The notes beneath the pieces are model-generated. The model did not search any database. It was not told where the DNA came from and worked only from the letters and a program-made list of their open reading frames with translations. A stretch of DNA of 64,000 nt, from contig NZ_AUHC01000002.1 in NCBI RefSeq assembly GCF_000422985.1, forward strand, positions 124,001 through 188,000. The letters run 5' to 3'. The position numbers were made by a program, and so were the translations under genes. This stretch comes from Erythrobacter cryptus DSM 12079. Its GTDB lineage: Bacteria > Pseudomonadota > Alphaproteobacteria > Sphingomonadales > Sphingomonadaceae. Within the stretch, counting starts at the first letter, position 1. The number at the start of each line of letters is the position of its first letter. Shown here piece after piece: positions 1 through 7,651 of the stretch.

Positions 1-145
1 CGGAAAAGGACACGAGCGCGGCATCGCGGGTTCTGAGCGCGATCCCGCAATAGCGCACAATCGCCGCGATTACCCCGTCGTCAGCCTCGGGCGCGTAGCG
101 CTTGACGTCGCTTGCCCAGTCGGTTCCTGCCACTTCCTCGGCCAT
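1..145 (-). CDS. DUF2853 family protein (N-terminal part, runs off the window)
   Basis: The minus strand starts with ATG at 145 and reads MAEEVAGTDWASDVKRYAP followed by a segment ending in a GIALRTRDAAL-type stretch, open to the window edge (48 codons visible). The DWxxDVKRYxP opening and the CGIALRTRDA segment resemble the small cytoplasmic DUF2853 proteins of alphaproteobacteria, about 110 residues long and of unknown function. A GGGAG Shine-Dalgarno lies about 8 bases upstream of the ATG. The gene diverges from groES, so its promoter lies in the same 200-base region as the CIRCE operator. Family assignment is from memory of the motif; the C-terminal half is not visible. Confidence 0.7.
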   Translation of the reverse strand, partial: MAEEVAGTDWASDVKRYAPEADDGVIAAIVRYCGIALRTRDAALVSFS

Positions 146-248
146 TGGCGGATCTCCCTCTTTGCCCTTGCGGGCACCCCAATCCTGATCCCACGTGGCA
201 GGCTACCACCGCTCGGCCGATCCCCCAAAAAAATTGTGCGGCGGGCGT

Positions 249-278
249 CTTGACTCCTCGGCAACGCGCAACCATCTG
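249..278 (+). promoter_or_regulatory. Putative groESL promoter (heat-shock type)
   Basis: CTTGAC at 249-254 matches the -35 of alphaproteobacterial sigma-32 and housekeeping promoters. The -10 at the expected 17-18 base spacing (about 272-278, CCATCTG) is weak. It sits directly upstream of the CIRCE inverted repeat, the usual arrangement for groESL. Inferred from position; the transcription start is not proven. Confidence 0.45.
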
Positions 279-285
279 CGCCGCG

Positions 286-312
286 TTGGCACTCTCGAGG
301 GGAGAGTGCCAA
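286..312 (+). promoter_or_regulatory. CIRCE operator (HrcA-binding) upstream of groESL
   Basis: A perfect 9-9-9 inverted repeat, TTGGCACTC, nine bases, GAGTGCCAA. This is the CIRCE consensus (TTAGCACTC-N9-GAGTGCTAA) with one symmetric A-to-G change per arm. HrcA repressor binds CIRCE and releases it on heat stress in a GroEL-dependent way. It lies 31 bases before the groES start. Confidence 0.95.
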
Positions 313-343
313 GCAACCCCTAGATTCAGGAAAGGTCATACCA

Positions 344-2343
<2,000 letters not shown>

Positions 2344-2399
2344 TCCACGCCCACACGCCTGTGCGGGGAGCTGCGGCCCCCCGCAGGAGCACAACAATC

Positions 2400-2431
2400 A
2401 GCCCCGGCGGTGCCTGCCGCCGGGGCTTCTT
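2400..2431 (+). terminator. Rho-independent terminator of groESL
   Basis: Perfect 10-bp stem, GCCCCGGCGG at 2401-2410 pairing with CCGCCGGGGC at 2417-2426, extended by a flanking A-T pair, with a 6-base loop and a short T-rich tail (TTCTTG). It lies 57 bases after the groEL stop and ends before the convergent gene at 2476. Confidence 0.85.
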
Positions 2432-2475
2432 GCATCAGGCGCCTGTGCCGCGCCACGCCGGCGCCCGGCGCTGGA

Positions 2476-3315
2476 TCAATCGAGAATCTTGCCGAGCATC
2501 CCGCGCACCTTGCGCTCGACCGCGGCGTTGGCCTCGTCCTCGGCGGCCCGCCCGGCGGTCTCGCCCAGCCGCCGGAAGCTGCGCGCGATCGCGTCATCGC
2601 CCCGTGCCCCGCCTGAACTCGGCGCGCCCTTGATGCCGGAGATGCAGCAGTCCGAGTTGGAGGGTTCAGGCACGCTGTCCTTGAGGTAGCATTGGCCATA
2701 CTCGCTGCGGCCCGGCGCGACATAGGTCCAGGCCACACACTGCGCTTCGCCATCGCAGGCTGCCTTGCAGCTGCGCCAGTCGTTGCCCGCCGCGGTGTAG
2801 TTGATCTCGCGGTAATCCGAACCGAACAGATCGACATTGTACATCGGCTGCCAGTCATCCGCCGGCGTGGCCGCGGCGGAGCGCTTGCCCTTCTTGCCCT
2901 TCGCCGCGCCGGCCGTGCCCGCCGGCGATTGCGGCGCGGCGGCGGCAAGCCTGCGGCTCGGCCCGAGGTAGCGCAGCGAGCTGATCGATCCGCCATTGTC
3001 ACCCAGCGAGGCGACCTCGCCATCGACGATCATGCACCCCGTGCGATAGCCCGCATCCATGCACACCTGCCACTGGCCCTCGGTCCTGAGCGAGAAGGCA
3101 TAGTCATTGGCGGTGCCATCGAAGCCCTCGGCGGCGGGGATCTCCTGAAGGTTCTCGACATCGCGGGCGATCCGCACCGGAGCGCCGCCAAGGTTCTCGG
3201 CACTGTAGAGCGTGATCGAACCCGGCGCCTCGCGCTGCGCGGCGATTGCGTTGGCAAGGAAGGGCGAGGTGGCCAGCGCACCCAGCGCGAGACCCACGGC
3301 GAATTTGCGAAACAT
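2476..3315 (-). CDS. Exported protein with crystallin-like and PAN/apple-like domains
   Basis: 279 residues. A signal peptide (about residues 1-26, ending ANAIAA) marks export. Residues 33-118 resemble a beta/gamma-crystallin-type fold (ITLYSAENLGG opening, a cysteine pair at 85 and 94, and the closing SISSLRYLG). After an Ala/Lys-rich linker, residues 154-228 form a PAN/apple-type module with six cysteines (183, 187, 193, 209, 223, 224) and the typical CxxxCxxxxxCVAWTYV pattern; such modules bind protein or carbohydrate. The C-terminal 50 residues are charged and helical. It faces groESL convergently and diverges from the lipoprotein genes. Domain calls are by eye; the role is unknown, perhaps a surface adhesion or matrix protein. 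Confidence 0.75.
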   Translation of the reverse strand: MFRKFAVGLALGALATSPFLANAIAAQREAPGSITLYSAENLGGAPVRIARDVENLQEIPAAEGFDGTANDYAFSLRTEGQWQVCMDAGYRTGCMIVDGEVASLGDNGGSISSLRYLGPSRRLAAAAPQSPAGTAGAAKGKKGKRSAAATPADDWQPMYNVDLFGSDYREINYTAAGNDWRSCKAACDGEAQCVAWTYVAPGRSEYGQCYLKDSVPEPSNSDCCISGIKGAPSSGGARGDDAIARSFRRLGETAGRAAEDEANAAVERKVRGMLGKILD

Positions 3316-3378
3316 CGGACAATCTCCCCATTCACCGGCGCACCGGCGCGCCGTCGCTCATGGGAAACCGGAAAATCC

Positions 3379-3394
3379 GGCCAAACCGGACAGC
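3379..3394 (-). repeat. Leader element copy C (CTGTCCGGTTTGGCC)
   Basis: On the minus strand this reads GCTGTCCGGTTTGGCC and sits about 68 bases before the start of the crystallin/PAN gene. It is inverted relative to copy A, 40 bases away, and matches copy B upstream of the adhesin gene. See the finding on the shared leader element. Confidence 0.55.
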
Positions 3395-3424
3395 CCCGCA
3401 GCAGAAAAAATTATTTGCGCCCGG

Positions 3425-3441
3425 CCTGTCCGGTTCTGCCG
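3425..3441 (+). repeat. Leader element copy A (CCTGTCCGGTTCTGCCG)
   Basis: Lies 32 bases before the first lipoprotein start, preceded by an A-rich tract (CAGAAAAAATTATTTG at about 3401). Fifteen of its first 16 positions match copy B (CCTGTCCGGTTTTGCCG) on the minus strand near 13940. Possible operator or leader RNA motif; function not known. Confidence 0.55.
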
Positions 3442-3472
3442 CCGTTTGCGGTTCTCTCTCGGTGAAGGGAGA

Positions 3473-3964
3473 ATGATGATGCGCGTGCTTGCAATCCTGG
3501 CGGCATTGGCGGGCCTTGCGGCCTGTTCGGGCGAGGCAGACGAAAGGCGCGGGGCCGGGGCGGAGGCGGGCGCTGTTGCCGGCGCCATGGCCGACGCGGC
3601 TGGCAGTGTGACCGAGATTGTCACCAGCGATGCACCCACGAGCAACGAACCGATCATCGCCACCCGCGCAGAGGCGGAAGAGACCTACAAGTGTGAAGGC
3701 CTCATCACTGCGATCGCCAACCGCAACCTGCTCGCCAAGAGATATGGCGGCGATGCCGAGCTGCCCGAGGAGCTGGCGAATATCCGCCTTTCCGACACCG
3801 CCTTCTGGGGCAATCGCGTCGAGCGGATGACGGTCTCGGGCATGAGCAAGGCCGAGCTGCGCAAGCTGCGCGAGTCTTACGTCGACCCCTTCCTTTCCGG
3901 CGAGGAGCTCACGCGCCGGCTGCCGGAGGTCCGCGCCTGCCGCGAAATCCAGCAGGCTGGCTGA
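3473..3964 (+). CDS. Putative lipoprotein (first of a paralogous pair)
   Basis: 163 residues from the first of three consecutive ATG codons, preceded by GAAGGGAG. The open frame extends upstream, but only this start gives a clean lipoprotein signal: MMMRVLAILAALAGLAAC with lipobox LAAC, so Cys18 would be lipidated after cleavage by signal peptidase II. The mature part has a low-complexity Gly/Ala stretch, then ATRAEAEETYKCEGL and a terminal EVRACREIQ segment; one cysteine in each could form a disulfide. The second half aligns by eye with the next gene (ATRAE, LPEEL, W..R..R, RAC), showing tandem duplication. No known domain is recognised. Confidence 0.8.
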   Translation: MMMRVLAILAALAGLAACSGEADERRGAGAEAGAVAGAMADAAGSVTEIVTSDAPTSNEPIIATRAEAEETYKCEGLITAIANRNLLAKRYGGDAELPEELANIRLSDTAFWGNRVERMTVSGMSKAELRKLRESYVDPFLSGEELTRRLPEVRACREIQQAG

Positions 3965-3990
3965 AGCAGCCAATCCAGGGAATTGAGGCC

Positions 3991-4464
3991 ATGACCATGT
4001 TGCGATGCGTTCCTGTCCTTCTGGCCGCCGTGAGCCTCGCCAGCCTTGCGGGGTGCAGCGACACCGGCAACGCCGATGGCGGCGGCGGCAGACCAGATGC
4101 CGTGACCAATGGGGCGCAAGGGGCCGCTGCGATTGCTGCAAATGCGGCGGCGCAAGGCGATGCGCCGATCACCGCCACCCGCGCCGAAGTGGAGCAGGCA
4201 CATGAGTGCCGCGGCCTGATGGGTGCGGCTTTCGCGGCAAAGACGGTGATCAAGGATGGCCTGCCCGAGGAGCTTGCCGGAATGACCAGCGATGCCGCGA
4301 TGTATTGGACTGTCCGCGCCGACCGCCTGCGCGCGCCCGACATGACCGAGGCAGAGCTTGACGCCCTCACCGCCGCCTCGGTGCGCGTGCTTGCCACCCC
4401 TCAGGCCATCGCAAACGCCTTGCCGGACATTCGCGCATGCCTTGCCGCGCAGGGCGCGGGCTGA
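3991..4464 (+). CDS. Putative lipoprotein (second of a paralogous pair)
   Basis: 157 residues. Signal MTMLRCVPVLLAAVSLASLAGC with lipobox LAGC places it as a lipoprotein (lipidated Cys22). The mature domain parallels the upstream gene: TATRAEVEQAHECRGL, then GLPEELAGM, a tryptophan followed by spaced arginines, and PDIRACLAAQ at the end, with the same two cysteines. Gap to the upstream stop is 26 bases, so the two are probably co-transcribed. Function unknown. Confidence 0.8.
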   Translation: MTMLRCVPVLLAAVSLASLAGCSDTGNADGGGGRPDAVTNGAQGAAAIAANAAAQGDAPITATRAEVEQAHECRGLMGAAFAAKTVIKDGLPEELAGMTSDAAMYWTVRADRLRAPDMTEAELDALTAASVRVLATPQAIANALPDIRACLAAQGAG

Positions 4465-4516
4465 ACCCGGCCAGATCGGCCCCGGCCCGAAACCCGCTTC
4501 ATAGAGGAGAGCGACC

Positions 4517-5077
4517 ATGACCATGTCCCGCCGCAGCTTCGTTATTGCCACAGGCTTCATCGCCACCGGTCTTGCCACCGGCACCGCCGCGCTCGGGGCC
4601 GAGGGCGATGTGGTCGAGATCAGCATCGCCAATCCGCGCGCGCTCAAGGGCCTTTCCGGCGAGCGGCTGCGCGCCGCGCTGGTCAAGACGGTGCGGCTGC
4701 GCGCGCGGCTGGCCGGGCCGGTCCAGGCGCAGCTGCTCGCCGGGCGGGTGGAGCGCGGGGTGCTGATGGAGGTCTTCGCCTCGGACGGCTTTGCGTTGAA
4801 GCCGGGGGTGATCGCCTTTCCAGGGGACATGTTCTTTCCTGGGGACATGTTCTTTCCCGGAGACATGTTCTTTCCCGGAGACATGTTTTTCCCTGGCGAC
4901 ATGTTCTTTCCCGGTGACATGTTCGTGCCGCGTGGCGGGGCTGGCCGCGTATTGGCGCCGGTTGTCAAGGACACCCTGGGGCATGGCGATGCGGCCAGCG
5001 GCCTCGTGTTCTTCGTCGCGCTCGAGGCCAAGGGCGCGCGCGGGCGCGGGCTTGGCCTGCCCACCGCCAAGGGCTGA
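4517..5077 (+). CDS. Tat-exported protein with six FPGDMF hexapeptide repeats
   Basis: 186 residues, preceded by a GAGGAGA ribosome site. The N-terminus MTMSRRSFVIATGFIATGLA matches the twin-arginine signal pattern (SRRSFV), predicting export of a folded, possibly cofactor-bearing, protein. Residues 30-100 carry an Ile/Val/Arg-rich domain with no family I recognise. Residues 101-136 are six consecutive copies of Phe-Pro-Gly-Asp-Met-Phe, then VPRGG and a Gly/Ala-rich tail. The six DNA copies differ only at synonymous positions. It sits 39 bases before the FAD enzyme gene's neighbourhood begins to overlap in one transcription unit (5 bases from the next start). Role unknown; structural, binding or precursor functions are all possible. 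Confidence 0.75.
   Translation: MTMSRRSFVIATGFIATGLATGTAALGAEGDVVEISIANPRALKGLSGERLRAALVKTVRLRARLAGPVQAQLLAGRVERGVLMEVFASDGFALKPGVIAFPGDMFFPGDMFFPGDMFFPGDMFFPGDMFFPGDMFVPRGGAGRVLAPVVKDTLGHGDAASGLVFFVALEAKGARGRGLGLPTAKG
4817..4924 (+). repeat. Six 18-bp tandem repeats encoding FPGDMF
   Basis: Six in-frame units of the form TTY-CCN-GGN-GAC-ATG-TTY. Proline is CCA, CCT, CCC, CCC, CCT, CCC; glycine is GGG, GGG, GGA, GGA, GGC, GGT; GAC and ATG never vary. All differences are silent. Confidence 0.97.
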
Positions 5078-5082
5078 GCGCG

Positions 5083-6132
5083 ATGGCGCTGTGCAGCACC
5101 CCATGCGCTCTGGTGGTGGGCGATGGTATCGCCGGGCAGGGCGCCGCGCTGGTTCTTGCGCGCGCTGGCTGGCAGGTCTGGCTGGCCCTGCCGCGCCCCG
5201 GCAAGCCCGCCGCGCACCGGCGCCACGCCCACATCACCAGCGCCGCGGTGATCGCCCGGCTCGAGCGCAGCCTCGGGAAGGCGCCGGGCGGCTGGGCGAT
5301 GGGCCGGGCGCTGGTGTGGGACGAGGCCGGGCGACGCGAGGCGGGGGCGCGCCCGATCATCGGCGCCGAGGCCCTGCGCCTGAGCCTTGCCGCGCAGGCC
5401 GCGGCAGCGGGCGTCCAAGGCCTCACCGATTGCACGATCGTCCCGCTTGCCCATGGCGCGGGGTGGCGCTGGCGCGCGCGCGGCAAGGCCGGCCATGCCG
5501 ATGTGGTGGTCGATGCCACGGGCAGCGGGCATTGGCTTTCCCGCATGGTGGGCGCGGCGGTGATGATCGAGGAACTTGCCGGCACTGACCGCGCATGGAG
5601 CTGGACAGGGATCAACGACGGGCCGGATCGCCCCTGGCTGCTCGCCGCGCGGGAGCGGACGCAAGCGGCGGTGCTGCTGCGCGAGCCGGATGGGCAGGTG
5701 CGCCTGACCTTGCGCGCCCCGCAGGCGGCGCCGCCCGATCCGCTCGCCGCGCTCGATCGCTTGCTCATCGGCGCCGGCGCGGAGTGGACGACATGGATCG
5801 GCTCGCTCGCGCTCGATCCGCGCCCGCTGCGCCATGAGGCGCCGCTGGCCCGGCGCACGCTGGTGGGGCCCGATCCGGCGCTGCCCCCCCTCTTGCGCCT
5901 CGGCGATGGCCTGACCCAGACCGCCCCGCGGCTCGGCCAGGGGATCGCCCAGATCGCCGAACAGCTCGAGGCGCTCGCCGGCGCGCTCGCCGCCGCGCTG
6001 CCGCCGGGACAGTGGCAGGCCCGGCTCGATGCCCTTGCCGAAAGGCGCTGGACGGGGCTGATGCTGGGCACCGGCCTGATGCTGGGCGCGGGCCTGATGC
6101 TGGGCGCGGGCCTCGTGAGGATCGCCGCATGA
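5083..6132 (+). CDS. FAD-dependent oxidoreductase (monooxygenase/halogenase-like)
   Basis: 349 residues. A dinucleotide-binding motif near the N-terminus (VVGDGIAGQGAALVLARAGW, residues 11-30) and the VVVDATGSGHWL segment near residue 145 fit the PHBH/lycopene-cyclase/flavin-halogenase class of FAD enzymes. A late LRLGDGLTQTAPRLGQGI segment (about residue 270) matches the conserved GD block that contacts FAD in this class. No substrate can be named. It starts 5 bases after the FPGDMF-repeat gene and overlaps the next gene by ATGA, so it is translationally linked to both. The C-terminus carries three GLMLG(T/A) repeats, an unusual hydrophobic tail for such an enzyme. Confidence 0.75.
   Translation: MALCSTPCALVVGDGIAGQGAALVLARAGWQVWLALPRPGKPAAHRRHAHITSAAVIARLERSLGKAPGGWAMGRALVWDEAGRREAGARPIIGAEALRLSLAAQAAAAGVQGLTDCTIVPLAHGAGWRWRARGKAGHADVVVDATGSGHWLSRMVGAAVMIEELAGTDRAWSWTGINDGPDRPWLLAARERTQAAVLLREPDGQVRLTLRAPQAAPPDPLAALDRLLIGAGAEWTTWIGSLALDPRPLRHEAPLARRTLVGPDPALPPLLRLGDGLTQTAPRLGQGIAQIAEQLEALAGALAAALPPGQWQARLDALAERRWTGLMLGTGLMLGAGLMLGAGLVRIAA
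6055..6108 (+). repeat. Three 18-bp tandem repeats encoding GLMLG(T/A)
   Basis: Three in-frame 18-base units; the second and third are identical at nucleotide level and the first differs at a few positions. They lie at the 3' end of the FAD enzyme gene, within 1.3 kb of the other 18-bp repeat tract. Confidence 0.95.
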
Positions 6133-6563
6133 TGCGCGCCGGCCTTGCGGGCTGCCTGCTTGCCCTGGCGCCCGCGCCGCTGGCCGCGCAGCTGGACGCC
6201 CCCGGCCCGTTCCATGGCAATTGGCGCATGACAGCGGCCGACGATCCTGGCGACAACGGGCTGATGGCGGTCAGCCTTCAGCTTGGGCGGAGCGAGCGGC
6301 ACGGCAGCGGTGATTATGCCATGCACCAACCGATGTGCAGCTTTCTGGATGGCGGGGCGATCCGCGGCGATGAGGAATGCGCGCTTGGCGGGGGCATCTT
6401 TGCCCGCGTCGAACGCAAGGGCGCCCGCCTGCTGCTCACTTTCCACCCGACCGCCGATGGCATGACGCACCGCCTCGTCCTTGCGCGCCGGGGCGCGCGC
6501 CTTGTTGGCACCTATCACGCGCCCGGCCTTGCCCGGCGGGTCATTCTCGAACCTGCACCTTGA
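6129..6563 (+). CDS. Small exported protein of unknown function
   Basis: 144 residues from the ATG that overlaps the upstream stop as ATGA, the best start because it opens a signal peptide (MMRAGLAGCLLALAPAPLAAQ). The mature part contains a GPFHGNWRM opening, MCSFLDGGAIRGDEECALGGGIF and LVLARRGARLVGTYHAPG, which suggests a small all-beta fold of lipocalin or barrel type. Two cysteines (in MCSF and EECA) may pair. Translational coupling to the FAD enzyme suggests joint function; no family recognised. Confidence 0.7.
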   Translation: MMRAGLAGCLLALAPAPLAAQLDAPGPFHGNWRMTAADDPGDNGLMAVSLQLGRSERHGSGDYAMHQPMCSFLDGGAIRGDEECALGGGIFARVERKGARLLLTFHPTADGMTHRLVLARRGARLVGTYHAPGLARRVILEPAP

Positions 6564-6574
6564 AGGAGACTGCC

Positions 6575-7054
6575 ATGCGCCATCACTCTGCCCCTGCCTT
6601 TGCCTCCACCCTTGCCCTCGCCCTGCTCCTCGCCGCCTGCGGCGACAACACGAACGAGACTACCATCACCGACAGCGAGAGTGGGGAGAGCCTCACCCTG
6701 CGCACCGCCGACGATCCCGATGAGGGCATTGCCCCGCCGGCCGATTTGCCCGCCTTCGCGCCGATCTATCCCGGCGGGGTGATCACCGCCTCGGTCACCG
6801 GCAAGCCGGGCGAGGCGCAGGGCATGGTCGCCTTCACCACCGCCGACAGCGCCGATGAGGTGATCGCCTTCTACCGCGAGAGGGGCAAGGCCGCCGGGCT
6901 GTCCGAACAGGGCGAGATGAACATGAGCGGCACCCGCATCCTCTCGATGGGGGCAGGCGATGCCGCCGCGGCGGCGATGCAGGTCACCGTCTCCCCGCTC
7001 GATGAGGAAAGCCGCCGCATGGTGCAGATCGTCTATGCCGCACAAGGCGCGTGA
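6575..7054 (+). CDS. Putative lipoprotein
   Basis: 159 residues from an ATG with GAAGGAG seven bases upstream. Signal MRHHSAPAFASTLALALLLAAC with lipobox LAAC; Cys22 is the predicted lipidation site. The mature region contains FAPIYPGGVI and a segment ADEVIAFYRERGKAAGL followed by a short beta stretch, typical of small exported proteins found in sphingomonads but not of an enzyme I can name. Gap of 11 bases to the preceding gene, so probably the last gene of the run that begins at 3473. Confidence 0.75.
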   Translation: MRHHSAPAFASTLALALLLAACGDNTNETTITDSESGESLTLRTADDPDEGIAPPADLPAFAPIYPGGVITASVTGKPGEAQGMVAFTTADSADEVIAFYRERGKAAGLSEQGEMNMSGTRILSMGAGDAAAAAMQVTVSPLDEESRRMVQIVYAAQGA

Positions 7055-7105
7055 CAAGCCGGCGCTGCCGCGATAGCCTCACTTTTCGAGAGGAATTTGC
7101 GCAAG

Positions 7106-7651
7106 ATGGCCGAACACGCTGCCCCCGATAGCCCGACCGACGCCTTGATCCTTGCGCTCTATCCGCAGGTCAAGCGCATGGCGCGCGATCTGCGTTGGCG
7201 TTACGGCGCCAGCGAGACGCTGCGCTCCACCGCGCTCGTCAACGAATGCTTCCTCAAGCTGCGCCACATGCACGCCTTTGCCGACGAGGCGCATTTCCTG
7301 CGCACCGCGGCGCGGGCGATGCGCCAGGTGCTGGTCAACCACGCTGCCGCGCGCCAGGCGGCCAAGCGCGGCGGGGGCGTCGTGGCCGAGGCCTTCGAGG
7401 ACGATCTGCCGGTGATCTACTGGGAAAGCGATGAGCGCCTGATCGCGCTCGATGCCGCGCTCGCCCGGCTGGCAAGCTATGCCCCGCGCCTGGCCGAGCT
7501 GGTCGAGCTGCGCTTCTTCGGCGGCTATGCCGAAAGCGAGATCGCCCGGCTGCTGGATTGCAGCGAGCGCACCGTGCGGCGCGATTGGGTCAAGGCCAAG
7601 GCGCTGCTCCTGGTTGACCTTGCCGAGGAAGGCCCCGCCGTGGCTGCCTAA
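7106..7651 (+). CDS. ECF-family RNA polymerase sigma factor
   Basis: 181 residues. Region 2-like helix block (ALILALYPQVKRMARDLRW...TALVNECFLKLR) and a C-terminal helix-turn-helix (YAESEIARLLDCSERTVRRDWVKAK) fit the sigma-70-like ECF subfamily usually encoded beside Ser/Thr kinases. I chose ATG 7106 because GAGAGGA at 7088-7094 is correctly spaced for it; a TTG at 7097 is too close. It is convergent with the kinase-TPR gene, sharing 4 bases at their stops. By family knowledge such sigmas may be controlled by partner kinases rather than anti-sigma factors; no anti-sigma gene is visible here. Confidence 0.88.
   Translation: MAEHAAPDSPTDALILALYPQVKRMARDLRWRYGASETLRSTALVNECFLKLRHMHAFADEAHFLRTAARAMRQVLVNHAAARQAAKRGGGVVAEAFEDDLPVIYWESDERLIALDAALARLASYAPRLAELVELRFFGGYAESEIARLLDCSERTVRRDWVKAKALLLVDLAEEGPAVAA

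Noticed and set aside
4499..5104. Minus-strand frame with KEHVSGKEHV-type repeats opposite the FPGDMF gene
   Set aside because: The repeats are the reverse reading of the plus-strand array. Silent substitutions in the plus frame change residues in this one, so the plus frame is the one under selection.
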